64,000 bases of DNA from Streptomyces sp. F63. Lineage in GTDB: Bacteria; Actinomycetota; Actinomycetes; Streptomycetales; Streptomycetaceae. The DNA is taken from the NCBI RefSeq assembly GCF_018070345.1, contig NZ_JAGPXX010000024.1, forward strand, positions 1 through 64,000. The letters are read 5' to 3'. Below are positions 41,501-50,524 of the stretch, one piece after another. The notes under the pieces are model-generated. The model was given only the letters and a program-made list of their open reading frames with translations. It was not told the DNA's origin and searched no databases. Position 1 is the stretch's first letter; each line of letters begins with the position of its first letter. A program made the position numbers and the translations under genes.

Positions 41501-41902
41501 TCAGGCGGCGTTGCGCGGGCCGCCGACCTGGATCCCGGCCATGCGCGACCACTCGTACGGGCCGGTGCGGACCCGGGCCGCCATCTCCCCGTCGAAGTTC
41601 TCGTGCACGGTGATGCCGGCCTTCTCCGCAGCGCGCTCCGCGACCGCGTACGACGGTGCCACCAGGTCGCCCCAGCCGTCGTCGGCCCCGACGAGAACGA
41701 TCCGGGCACCCATCTGCCCGAGGTGCGCGATCTGCCCCTCGGCCGAGCCTCCGTGCCGCCGGGCGAAGGCGCTGATCTCCCGGGCCAGCTTGGCCACCCG
41801 GCGTTCGGCCCTCTTGTCCGCGGCCGCGTTCCCGGCCGCCGCGGCGGTGTCTCCGGCGGCCCGGGTGCCGCCCGCGTCCTGCTCCTGCTTGCTGTCTGCC
41901 AT
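41501..41902 (-). CDS. hypothetical protein, Ala-rich N-terminus
   Basis: A 133-residue protein. The first 40 residues are Ala/Gly/Asp-rich and probably disordered. The rest contains KLAREISAFARRHGG, a hydrophobic strand MGARIVLVGADDGWGD and VAERAAEKAGITVHENFDGE. No signal peptide is seen. The ATG at 41902 gives this length; an in-frame GTG lies six codons upstream. It is a conserved-looking small protein whose family I cannot name, placed between ctaA and ctaB. Confidence 0.65.
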   Translation of the reverse strand: MADSKQEQDAGGTRAAGDTAAAAGNAAADKRAERRVAKLAREISAFARRHGGSAEGQIAHLGQMGARIVLVGADDGWGDLVAPSYAVAERAAEKAGITVHENFDGEMAARVRTGPYEWSRMAGIQVGGPRNAA

Positions 41903-42044
41903 GACCAGGATGCTACCCACGGGTAGATCAACTGGCGACGGGCCGGATGCGTGGCCTTGACCACGCACCCGGCCCGTCGGACCCGGCTGGGGCGCCCAGT
42001 GCCGCACCGGGCGGCGTTCGCCCTGTTGCGACGGCCGGCACTCC

Positions 42045-42106
42045 CCCAAGCTCTCCGAGCAGGGGGCACCCCCACCCCAAGCTCTCCGAGCAGGCGGCAC
42101 CCCCAC
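42045..42106. repeat. 31-bp tandem duplication with internal hairpin
   Basis: Two adjacent 31-bp units (42045-42075 and 42076-42106) differ at one base. Each contains GCTC-TCC-GAGC flanked by C-rich and G-rich stretches and forms a hairpin. I recall a similar CCCAAGCTCTC...GAGC...GGGGG...CCCCCA element dispersed between genes in Streptomyces genomes. Confidence 0.85.
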
Positions 42107-42135
42107 GCGCCGCACCGGCCGAAAGCCCCGTGCGA

Positions 42136-42183
42136 TCCGGTACGAGGACTCCCGGCCGGCACGCCGGGAGTCCTCGTACCGGA
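42136..42183. terminator. 21-bp perfect hairpin terminator after ctaB
   Basis: Arms 42136-42156 and 42163-42183 pair perfectly over 21 bp around a 6-nt loop CGGCAC. It starts 39 bp past the ctaB stop in the direction of transcription. Confidence 0.85.
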
Positions 42184-42221
42184 CGATGCTCCTCACCGGG
42201 CACACGCTGCCCGATGCGGCC

Positions 42222-43163
42222 TCAGCGGAGGAAGGGGTCCACCGCGACGGCCAGGAAGAGCAGGGAGACGTAGGTGATGGACCAGTGGAACAGCCGCATC
42301 TCCTTCAGCTTGGCGCCGGTGATCCCGGCCCGGGCGCGGGCCTGCAGACCGTGCGCCTCCTTCAGCCAGAACGCGCCGAGGACCACGGCCGCCACCGGGT
42401 AGAACCAGCCGGTGTAGCCCAGCGGCCACAGCAGCAGCGAGACCCCGACCATCACCCAGCTGTAGAGGACGATCTGCCGGGCGACCGCCCTGTTGCCGGC
42501 GACCACCGGCAGCATCGGCACGCCCACGCGCGCGTAGTCGTCCCTGACCTTCATCGACAGCGGCCAGTAGTGGGGCGGCGTCCAGAAGAAGATGACCAGG
42601 AAGAGGACGAGCGCGGCCCAGGAGACCTCGTTCCGCACCGCGGACCAGCCGATGAAGACCGGCATACACCCCGCGATACCGCCCCAGACGATGTTCTGCG
42701 CGGTACGCCGCTTGAGCCACATGGTGTAGACGACGACGTAGAAGAGGAGCGCCCCCAGCGAGAGCATCGCGGACAGCGGGTTGACCAGGAACCAGAACCA
42801 GGCCGTGGAGCCGACGGCGAGCGCGGTGGCGAAGACCAGGCACTCGCGCGGCGAGACCATGCCCGTCACCAGCGGACGCTGCGAGGTGCGGTCCATGAGC
42901 GCGTCGATGTCCCGGTCGATGTACATGTTGTACGCACCGGCACCGCCGGCCGACAGGAAGCCTCCGATGCAGGTGGCCAGCACCAGCCAGAGATCCGGTA
43001 CACCCTGCGCGGCCAGGAACATCACCGGGACGGTCGTCATCAGCAGCAGCTCGATGACGCGCGGCTTCGTCAGCGCGAAGAACGCCTTGACCCGGGCATC
43101 GAGTGGCCGGTAGCCGGGGCCCATCACGGGCACCCGCACTGGATGGGAATCGACGGCCGTCAC
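42222..43163 (-). CDS. ctaB: protoheme IX farnesyltransferase (heme O synthase)
   Basis: A 313-residue UbiA-family membrane prenyltransferase that makes heme O, the substrate of CtaA. The first Asp-rich motif is NMYIDRDIDALMDRT and the second region is KVRDDYARVGVPMLP. Nine hydrophobic segments are visible. I chose the GTG at 43163, which follows AGGGG with a 5-nt spacer; an ATG at 43187 without a ribosome-binding site is less likely. It diverges from the transketolase gene across 441 bp. Confidence 0.93.
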   Translation of the reverse strand: MTAVDSHPVRVPVMGPGYRPLDARVKAFFALTKPRVIELLLMTTVPVMFLAAQGVPDLWLVLATCIGGFLSAGGAGAYNMYIDRDIDALMDRTSQRPLVTGMVSPRECLVFATALAVGSTAWFWFLVNPLSAMLSLGALLFYVVVYTMWLKRRTAQNIVWGGIAGCMPVFIGWSAVRNEVSWAALVLFLVIFFWTPPHYWPLSMKVRDDYARVGVPMLPVVAGNRAVARQIVLYSWVMVGVSLLLWPLGYTGWFYPVAAVVLGAFWLKEAHGLQARARAGITGAKLKEMRLFHWSITYVSLLFLAVAVDPFLR

Positions 43164-43604
43164 GCGCACCCCTGTGGTGAATGACATCGGCGGCTCGGTG
43201 CCGCGGGGAGATCCTGCAAGTCCGCCCGGAGCCGAGGGGCCCGGTGACGGCTTGCGCGTACCACGCCACTTTAGACGCCCCGGGTACCGCGCCCGCCGCC
43301 GGGGGGTGCCGGACGTGTTGGACGGGCACGACGCACATCCGTTTGAGCAGTTGGGGCACATGACCCGTATGGATGCCCGACGGGTCCGACCCCGCGGGTC
43401 ACGGGACACCCGGGAGGAGGTGTCCCGCCGCACCGGACGACCCATGGGGGCAGGAGCGCGCCATGGGGACAGAAGCCACCGTGAAGTGCGGTTCCGACAG
43501 CTGGACGGTCGAAAGCACGCACACGGGTGCGAGATAGGCTCGACGACGCCCGGTGAGCCAAGTCACCGGCACTGCGACCTTGTGGAGAGGAGCCCTGACC
43601 CAGG
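43164..43604. other. divergent intergenic region, ctaB / tkt
   Basis: No gene is supported. It carries a 9-bp hairpin (CGGGACACC at 43402-43410 with 43419-43427), a repeated CCATGGGG motif near 43441 and 43461, and a possible -10 TAGGCT at 43535-43540 for the transketolase operon, without a good -35. Confidence 0.5.
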
Positions 43605-45698
43605 GTGAGCATCAAGCCGACGACCACAGAGCTCGAGTGGACTGAGCTGGACCAGCGGGCCGTTGACACCGCCCGAGTCCTGGCCATGGATTCCGTGCAG
43701 AAGGTCGGGAACGGCCACCCCGGCACGGCCATGAGCCTGGCGCCCGCCGCCTACCTCCTGTTCCAGAAACTGATGCGGCACGACCCCTCCGACGCCGGGT
43801 GGACCGGACGGGACCGCTTCGTCCTCTCCCCCGGACACTCCAGCCTGACCCTCTACATCCAGCTCTACCTGGCCGGTTACGGCCTGGAGCTGGACGACCT
43901 CAAGGCCTTCCGCACCTGGGGCAGCAAGACCCCGGGGCACCCGGAGTTCGGCCACACCACCGGTGTCGAGACCACCACCGGCCCGCTCGGCCAGGGCATC
44001 GCCAACGCCGTGGGCATGGCGATGGCCGCCCGCTACGAGCGCGGACTGTTCGACCCGGAGGCACCCGAGGGCGGCTCCCCCTTCGACCACACCATCTGGG
44101 CGATCGTCTCCGACGGCGACCTGGAGGAGGGCATCTCCGCCGAGGCGTCCTCGCTGGCCGGGCACCAGAAGCTCGGCAACCTCATCGCGCTCTACGACGA
44201 CAACCACATCTCGATCGAGGGCGACACCGCCACGGCCCTCTCCGAGGACGTGCTGCAGCGCTACGAGGCCTACGGCTGGCACGTCCAGCGCGTCGACCAG
44301 GCGCCGAACGGCGACTTCGACGTGCGGGCGCTGTACGCCGCGTTCCGGGCCGCGCAGGCCGAGACCGGACGGCCCTCCATGATCGCCGCCCGCACCATCA
44401 TCGCCTGGCCGGCCCCGAACGCACAGAACACCGAGGCCTCGCACGGCTCGGCGCTGGGCGCCGAGGAGGTCGCCGCCACCAAGCGGGTGCTCGGCTTCGA
44501 CCCCGAGGTGCACTTCCCGGAGGACGCGGAGGTCCTGGCGCACGCCCGGGCCGCCGCCGACCGGGGCCGCGAGGCCCGCGCCGCCTGGGACAAGCGGATG
44601 CAGGACTGGCGGAACGCCAACCCGGAGCGCGCCGCCGAGTTCGACCGCGTCAGCGCGGGCGAACTGCCCGAGGGCTGGGAGCGCAAGCTGCCGGTCTTCG
44701 AGCCCGGCAAGGACGTCGCCACCCGCAAGGCCTCCGGTGAGGTCCTCAAGGAGCTCGGCCAGATCATCCCCGAGCTGTGGGGCGGCTCCGCCGACCTCGC
44801 CGGCTCGAACAACACCACGATCGACGCCACCTCCTCCTTCCTCCCGGCCGACAACCCGCTGCCCGAGGCGAACCCCTACGGCCGCACGGTGCACTTCGGC
44901 ATCCGCGAGCACGCCATGGGCTCGACCATGAACGGCATCGCGCTGCACGGCAACACCCGCATCTACGGCGGCACCTTCCTGGTGTTCTCCGACTACATGC
45001 GCCCCGCCGTCCGGCTCGCCGCCCTGATGGAGCTGCCGGTCACCTACGTCTGGACGCACGACTCGATCGGCCTCGGCGAGGACGGCCCGACCCACCAGCC
45101 CGTGGAGCACCTGGCCGCGCTGCGCGCCATCCCGGGCCTCAACATGGTCCGTCCGGCGGACGCCAACGAGACCTCCGTGGTCTGGGGCGAGATCATCCGC
45201 CGGCACACCGCCAGGCCCGCTCCGCACGGCCTGGCCCTCACCCGGCAGAACGTGCCGACGTACGCCGCGAACGGCGGAGCCGCCAAGGGCGGTTACATCC
45301 TGTTCGAGGCCGAGGACGCCGACGGGAAGGCCACCGACCCGCAGGTGCTGCTCATCGCCACCGGCTCCGAGGTGCAGCTGGCCGTCGAGGCCCGGGAGCG
45401 CCTCCAGGCGTCCGGGGTCCCCGCCCGCGTGGTGTCGATGCCCTGCGTCGAGTGGTTCGAGGAGCAGGACCCGGGGTACCGGGACAGCGTGCTGCCCCCG
45501 GCCGTCCGGGCCCGGGTGGCGGTGGAGGCGGGCATCGGCCTGTCCTGGCACCGGTACGCCGGTGAGGCGGGCCGGATCGTCTCCCTGGAGCACTTCGGTG
45601 CCTCCGCCGACTACAAGGTGCTGTACCGCGAGTTCGGTCTCACCGCCGAGGCCGTCGAGGCCGCGGCCCGGGAATCCCTCGAAGCCGCGGGTCGCTGA
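43605..45698 (+). CDS. tkt: transketolase
   Basis: A 697-residue thiamine-diphosphate enzyme that moves two-carbon units between sugar phosphates in the pentose phosphate pathway. It has GNGHPGTAMSLAP at the N-terminus, the ThDP motif GDGDLEEG read as SDGDLEEGISAEA with DDNHISIEG, and the pyrimidine-domain EDGPTHQPVEHLA. Length is typical. The GTG at 43605 has GAGAGGAG about 12 nt away. It starts the tkt-tal-zwf-opcA-pgl operon. Confidence 0.95.
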   Translation: MSIKPTTTELEWTELDQRAVDTARVLAMDSVQKVGNGHPGTAMSLAPAAYLLFQKLMRHDPSDAGWTGRDRFVLSPGHSSLTLYIQLYLAGYGLELDDLKAFRTWGSKTPGHPEFGHTTGVETTTGPLGQGIANAVGMAMAARYERGLFDPEAPEGGSPFDHTIWAIVSDGDLEEGISAEASSLAGHQKLGNLIALYDDNHISIEGDTATALSEDVLQRYEAYGWHVQRVDQAPNGDFDVRALYAAFRAAQAETGRPSMIAARTIIAWPAPNAQNTEASHGSALGAEEVAATKRVLGFDPEVHFPEDAEVLAHARAAADRGREARAAWDKRMQDWRNANPERAAEFDRVSAGELPEGWERKLPVFEPGKDVATRKASGEVLKELGQIIPELWGGSADLAGSNNTTIDATSSFLPADNPLPEANPYGRTVHFGIREHAMGSTMNGIALHGNTRIYGGTFLVFSDYMRPAVRLAALMELPVTYVWTHDSIGLGEDGPTHQPVEHLAALRAIPGLNMVRPADANETSVVWGEIIRRHTARPAPHGLALTRQNVPTYAANGGAAKGGYILFEAEDADGKATDPQVLLIATGSEVQLAVEARERLQASGVPARVVSMPCVEWFEEQDPGYRDSVLPPAVRARVAVEAGIGLSWHRYAGEAGRIVSLEHFGASADYKVLYREFGLTAEAVEAAARESLEAAGR

Positions 45699-45733
45699 CG
45701 CCCGTATCCGTACAAGGAGGAGTTGCAACTCTT

Positions 45734-46849
45734 ATGGCAGACGCACTCAAGCGCCTCTCGGACGAGGGCGTGGCGATCTGGCTGGACGACCTGTCCCGCA
45801 CCTTCATCTCATCGGGTGATCTCGCGGAGCTGATGGACACCAGCCACCTCGTGGGGGTCACCACCAATCCCACCATCTTCCAGAAGGCCATCTCCGCCGG
45901 CGAGGGGTACGAGCGGCAGCTCTCCGACCTCGCCGTGCGGCGGGTGACCGTCGAAGAGGCCGTGCGCATGATCACCACGGCGGACGTCCGGGACGCGGCC
46001 GACGTGCTGCGGCCGGTCTTCGACGCCACGGACGGCCGCGACGGCCGGGTCTCCATCGAGGTCGACCCGCGGCTGGCGCACAACACCCACGCGACCGTCG
46101 CCGAGGCCAAGCAGCTCGCCTGGCTGGTGGACCGGCCGAACACACTCATCAAGATCCCGGCCACGGAGGCGGGCCTTCCGGCGATCACCGAGGTCATCGG
46201 TCTCGGCATCAGCGTCAACGTCACGCTGATCTTCTCGCTGGAGCGCTACCGCGCGGTCATGGACGCCTACCTGGCCGGCCTGGAGCAGGCGAAGGCCGCC
46301 GGCCTGGACCTCTCCCGGATCCAGTCCGTCGCCTCCTTCTTCGTCTCCCGCGTGGACACCGAGATCGACAAGCGGCTGGACGGCCTGGACACCGACGAGG
46401 CGGCCGCCCTGCGCGGCAAGGCCGCGGTCGCCAACGCCCGGCTCGCCTACCAGGCCTACGAGGAGGTCTTCGCCTCCGACCGCTGGGCCGCCCTGGAGCG
46501 CGAGGGCGCCAACCGGCAGCGCCCGCTGTGGGCCTCCACCGGCGTCAAGGACAAGGCGTACAAGGACACCCTGTACGTCGACGAGCTGGTCGCCCCCGGC
46601 ACGGTCAACACCATGCCGCACGCGACCCTGGAGGCCGTCGCCGAACACGGCGAGATCACCGGCGACACGGTGACCGGCGGCTACGAGCAGGCCCGCGCCG
46701 ACCTCGACGCGCTGGAGAAGCTCGGCATCTCCTACGACGAGGTCGTCCAGCTCCTGGAGGACGAGGGCGTGGAGAAGTTCGAGAAGTCCTGGACCGACCT
46801 CCTCGCATCCACCGAGGCCGAGCTGAAGCGACTCGCTCCGGAGGCGTGA
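45734..46849 (+). CDS. tal: transaldolase
   Basis: A 371-residue transaldolase of the long actinobacterial type. The N-terminal GVTTNPTIFQKAI and the Schiff-base lysine in STGVKDKAYKDTLYVDELV are present, along with NTLIKIPAT. It transfers dihydroxyacetone units in the non-oxidative pentose phosphate branch. The ATG at 45734 has AAGGAGGAG upstream with a long spacer. It sits 35 nt after tkt and 3 nt before zwf. Confidence 0.95.
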   Translation: MADALKRLSDEGVAIWLDDLSRTFISSGDLAELMDTSHLVGVTTNPTIFQKAISAGEGYERQLSDLAVRRVTVEEAVRMITTADVRDAADVLRPVFDATDGRDGRVSIEVDPRLAHNTHATVAEAKQLAWLVDRPNTLIKIPATEAGLPAITEVIGLGISVNVTLIFSLERYRAVMDAYLAGLEQAKAAGLDLSRIQSVASFFVSRVDTEIDKRLDGLDTDEAAALRGKAAVANARLAYQAYEEVFASDRWAALEREGANRQRPLWASTGVKDKAYKDTLYVDELVAPGTVNTMPHATLEAVAEHGEITGDTVTGGYEQARADLDALEKLGISYDEVVQLLEDEGVEKFEKSWTDLLASTEAELKRLAPEA

Positions 46850-46852
46850 ACA

Positions 46853-48376
46853 TTGAGCAGCAGCAATCCGCTGCGTGACGTGTCGGACCGGCGGCTCCCG
46901 CGCATCGCGGGGCCGTCCGGTCTGGTCATCTTCGGCGTCACGGGGGACCTCTCCCGCAAGAAGCTGATGCCCGCCGTCTACGATCTGGCCAATCGCGGAC
47001 TGCTGCCGCCGGGGTTCTCCCTGGTCGGGTTCGCCCGCCGGGAGTGGGAGGACCAGGACTTCTGCCAGGTCGTCCACGACGCGATCAAGGAGAACGCCCG
47101 GACCCCGTTCCGCGAGGAGGTCTGGCAGCAGCTCAGCCAGGGCTTCCGCTTCGTCCCGGGCACCTTCGACGACGACGACGCCTTCCGCAAGCTGAAGGCG
47201 ACCATCAACGAGCTCGACAAGGCCCGCGGCACCGGCGGCAACTTCGCCTTCTACCTCTCCGTGCCGCCGAAGTTCTTCCCCACCGTCGTCCGGCAGCTCA
47301 AGGAGCACGGGCTGTCGGAGGGGCAGGGCGACTCCTGGCGGCGCGCCGTCATCGAGAAGCCCTTCGGCCACGACCTGGCCAGCGCCCAGGAGCTCAACCA
47401 CATCATCCACCAGGTGTTCCAGCCCGGTGACGTCTTCCGGATCGACCACTACCTGGGCAAGGAGACGGTCCAGAACATCCTGGCGCTGCGCTTCGCCAAC
47501 ACGATGTTCGAGCCGATCTGGAACCGCAGTTACGTGGACCACGTGCAGATCACGATGGCCGAGGACATCGGCATCGGCGGCCGGGCCGGCTACTACGACG
47601 GCATCGGCGCCGCCCGGGACGTCATCCAGAACCATCTGCTCCAGCTGCTGGCGCTGACCGCGATGGAGGAACCCTCCTCCTTCGACGCCAAGGCGCTGGT
47701 GACGGAGAAGCTGAAGGTCCTCAAGGCCGTCCAGCTCCCGGCGGACCTGGGCGCCCACACCGTGCGCGGCCAGTACACGCACGGCTGGCAGGGCGGCGAG
47801 GAGGTGCTCGGCTACTGCGAGGAGGAGGGCATCAGCCGCGACTCGCGCACCGACACCTACGCCGCCATCAAGCTGTCCGTGGACAACCGCCGCTGGGCCG
47901 GGGTGCCGTTCTATCTGCGCACCGGCAAGCGGCTGGGCCGCCGCGTCACCGAGATCGCGGTCGTCTTCCAGCGCGCCCCCTATTCGCCCTTCGACACCAC
48001 CGACACCCATGAACTGGGGCAGAACGCCCTGGTCATCCGGGTGCAGCCGGACGAGGGCGTCACCATCCGGTTCGGCTCCAAGGTGCCGGGCACGTCGATG
48101 GAGATCCGCGACGTGACGATGGACTTCGCGTACGGCGAGTCCTTCACCACCTCCAGTCCCGAGGCCTACGAACGGCTGCTGCTGGACGTGCTGCTGGGCG
48201 ACGCCAACCTCTTCCCCCGGCACCAGGAGGTCGAGGAGTCCTGGCGCATCCTCGACCCCGTCGAGGAGTACTGGGACACCCACGGCAAGCCGGAGGAGTA
48301 CACCGCCGGCACCTGGGGTCCCAGGGCGGCGGACGAGATGCTCGCACGAGACGGACGGAGCTGGCGCCGGCCATGA
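46853..48376 (+). CDS. zwf: glucose-6-phosphate 1-dehydrogenase
   Basis: A 507-residue enzyme that oxidises glucose-6-phosphate to 6-phosphogluconolactone and makes NADPH. The coenzyme loop is GVTGDLSRKKLMPA and the active-site peptide is RIDHYLGKE. EKPFGHD is present. The TTG at 46853 is the likely start, with GGAGG eight nt upstream in the end of tal; no nearby ATG or GTG is in frame. The stop overlaps the opcA ATG by four bases. Confidence 0.95.
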   Translation: MSSSNPLRDVSDRRLPRIAGPSGLVIFGVTGDLSRKKLMPAVYDLANRGLLPPGFSLVGFARREWEDQDFCQVVHDAIKENARTPFREEVWQQLSQGFRFVPGTFDDDDAFRKLKATINELDKARGTGGNFAFYLSVPPKFFPTVVRQLKEHGLSEGQGDSWRRAVIEKPFGHDLASAQELNHIIHQVFQPGDVFRIDHYLGKETVQNILALRFANTMFEPIWNRSYVDHVQITMAEDIGIGGRAGYYDGIGAARDVIQNHLLQLLALTAMEEPSSFDAKALVTEKLKVLKAVQLPADLGAHTVRGQYTHGWQGGEEVLGYCEEEGISRDSRTDTYAAIKLSVDNRRWAGVPFYLRTGKRLGRRVTEIAVVFQRAPYSPFDTTDTHELGQNALVIRVQPDEGVTIRFGSKVPGTSMEIRDVTMDFAYGESFTTSSPEAYERLLLDVLLGDANLFPRHQEVEESWRILDPVEEYWDTHGKPEEYTAGTWGPRAADEMLARDGRSWRRP

Positions 48377-49635
48377 ACATCGATCTCACGGACACCACCT
48401 CCAGCCAGATCAACTCCAGCCTGGTCCAGGCCCGCCGGGCCGCCGGTTCCCCGGCCGTCGGCATGGTGCTGACCCTCATCATCGTCACCGACGAGGGCAA
48501 CCACTACGACGCGCTCAGGTCGGCCAGACAGGCCTCCCAGGAGCACCCCTCCCGCATCCTCGTGGTCATCAGGCGGCCGGGGCGCTCGCCCCGGGACCGC
48601 AAGCTCGCCCGGCTGGACGCGGAAGTGCGGGTCGGCGGGGAGACCGGCACCAGCGAGACGGTGCTGCTGCGGCTCCACGGCGAACTGGCCCACCACGCCC
48701 ACTCGGTCGTCCTGCCGCTGCTGCTGCCGGACACCCCCGTGGTCGTGTGGTGGCCGGAGGACGCGCCGGCGCACCCCAACGAGGACCTGCTGGGCAAGCT
48801 GGCCGCCCGGCGCATCACCGACGCCTCGGCCACCGAGGACCCGGTCTCCACGCTCGCCCTGCGGGCCGAGACGTACACGCCCGGCGACACCGACCTGGCG
48901 TGGACCCGCATCACCCCGTGGCGCAGCGTGCTCGCGGCCGCCCTCGACCAGCGGCACGCGCCGGTCGAGTCGGCCGTGGTCGAGGGCGAGGCGTACAACC
49001 CGAGCAGCGAGCTGCTGGCCCTGTGGCTGGCCGACCGGCTGAAGGTGCCGGTGGCCCGCAAGGTGTCGGCGGGGCCGGGCCTCACGGCCGTACGGCTGAC
49101 GACCGGCGAGGGCGAGGTCTGCCTGCACCGGGCGGACGGCTCGCTGGCGGCGCTGAAGATGCCCGGCCAGCCGGACCGGCATGTCGCGCTCCAGCGGCGG
49201 GAAACCTCCGAGCTGATCGCGGAGGAGCTGCGGCGGCTGGACCCGGACGAGGCGTACGCCGCCACGGTGCGCTTCGGCGCCGGGCGGCTCGGCAAGCAGA
49301 CGATCCAGCCGGAGACGGTGAACGGGGCACGGACGGCCCCGGCGCCCGGGGCACCGGCCGCCGGGCGGACACCGTCCGGGCCGGAGCCGGAGAAGCCGCC
49401 GGCCCCGGCCCTCCGGGCGCCGGAGGCCCCGCGGCCCGCGCCCCGGGGACCGTCCGGCTCGCCGGGGGCCTCCGCCGGGGCGGGCTCCCCCGGTGCTCCG
49501 GCAGCGCCCGGTTCCACCCGCGCACCGACGCCGCCGCCTCCCCCGCCGGGGGCGCGCCCGCTGGAGAGCACCCGGCCGCAGCCGCCCCGTACGGATCCGG
49601 GCGGCGCGGGCCCGGCCGGGAGGCCGGCCCCGTGA
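48373..49635 (+). CDS. opcA: glucose-6-phosphate dehydrogenase assembly protein OpcA
   Basis: A 420-residue OpcA, the partner that activates or assembles Zwf in actinobacteria and cyanobacteria. The conserved core is about residues 1-315 (WWPEDAP, ITPWRSVLAAALD, ARKVSAGPGLTAV). The last 100 or so residues are a Pro/Ala/Gly-rich tail longer than in most relatives. The ATG at 48373 overlaps the zwf stop (ATGA), and its own stop overlaps the pgl GTG. Confidence 0.93.
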   Translation: MNIDLTDTTSSQINSSLVQARRAAGSPAVGMVLTLIIVTDEGNHYDALRSARQASQEHPSRILVVIRRPGRSPRDRKLARLDAEVRVGGETGTSETVLLRLHGELAHHAHSVVLPLLLPDTPVVVWWPEDAPAHPNEDLLGKLAARRITDASATEDPVSTLALRAETYTPGDTDLAWTRITPWRSVLAAALDQRHAPVESAVVEGEAYNPSSELLALWLADRLKVPVARKVSAGPGLTAVRLTTGEGEVCLHRADGSLAALKMPGQPDRHVALQRRETSELIAEELRRLDPDEAYAATVRFGAGRLGKQTIQPETVNGARTAPAPGAPAAGRTPSGPEPEKPPAPALRAPEAPRPAPRGPSGSPGASAGAGSPGAPAAPGSTRAPTPPPPPPGARPLESTRPQPPRTDPGGAGPAGRPAP

Positions 49636-50414
49636 GCACTCCGCAGATCGTCGTCCACCGCGACAAGGAACTGATGGCCGGGGCGGCCGCCGCCCGGCTG
49701 ATCACGAAGATCGTGGACGCCCAGTCGGCGCGCGGCTCGGCCTCGGTGGTGCTCACCGGCGGCCGGAACGGCAACGGGCTGCTGGCCGCGCTCGCCGCGT
49801 CGCCGGCGCGGGACGCCGTGGACTGGACGCGGATCGACCTGTGGTGGGGCGACGAGCGCTTCCTGCCCGCGAACGACCCCGAGCGCAACGAGGTCCAGGC
49901 CCGCGCGGCCCTGCTGGACGCCCTGCCGCTCGACCCGGCCCGCGTCCACCCGATGGCCCCCTCCGACGGTCCCCACGGTCCGGACGTGGAGGCCGCGGCC
50001 GAGGCGTACGCCGAGGAACTGGAACGGGCGGCCGCCCCGGAGGACCACGGACCGGTGCCGGCCTTCGACGTGCTGATGCTGGGAGTCGGCCCGGACACCC
50101 ATGTGGCTTCGCTGTTCCCGGAGTTGTCGGCCGTCCGGGAGACGGAGCGGACGGTCGTCGGGGTGCACGGCGCGCCCAAGCCGCCGCCGACCCGGATCTC
50201 CCTGACCCTGCCCGCGATCCGCGCGGCCCGCGAGGTGTGGCTGCTGGCGGCGGGCGGGGACAAGGCCAAGGCGGTGGCGCTCGCGCTGTCCGGTGCCGGG
50301 GAGATCCAGGTGCCGGCGGCGGGCGCGTACGGCACCCGCCGCACCCTGTGGCTGCTCGACCGGGCCGCCGCGGCCGGGCTGCCGCGCGGGATGTACCCGC
50401 CCGCGTCCCCCTGA
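49632..50414 (+). CDS. pgl: 6-phosphogluconolactonase
   Basis: A 260-residue lactonase (devB type) that hydrolyses the product of Zwf. The NagB-like fold is marked by VVLTGGRNGNGLLAAL, WWGDERFLPANDPERNE and the GVGPDTHVASLFP region. RISLTLPAI and AGGDKAKAVA follow. The GTG at 49632 overlaps the opcA stop (GTGA). It is the last gene of the operon and is followed by a hairpin before the convergent pgi. Confidence 0.94.
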   Translation: MSTPQIVVHRDKELMAGAAAARLITKIVDAQSARGSASVVLTGGRNGNGLLAALAASPARDAVDWTRIDLWWGDERFLPANDPERNEVQARAALLDALPLDPARVHPMAPSDGPHGPDVEAAAEAYAEELERAAAPEDHGPVPAFDVLMLGVGPDTHVASLFPELSAVRETERTVVGVHGAPKPPPTRISLTLPAIRAAREVWLLAAGGDKAKAVALALSGAGEIQVPAAGAYGTRRTLWLLDRAAAAGLPRGMYPPASP

Positions 50415-50444
50415 CGCGTCGCCCGCCGGGCCGCTCGTACCGGA

Positions 50445-50488
50445 AACGGCCCGGGGCCGTGCACCGGAGTGCACGCTCCCGGGCCGTT
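50445..50488. terminator. bidirectional hairpin terminator, pgl / pgi
   Basis: AACGGCCCGGG (50445-50455) pairs with its complement at 50478-50488, and an inner GTGCAC-CGGA-GTGCAC hairpin lies at the top. It separates the convergent pgl and pgi genes. Confidence 0.7.
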
Positions 50489-50524
50489 CCGCCGTTCCGG
50501 GGCCTTCCGTTCCCCGGTTGTCCC

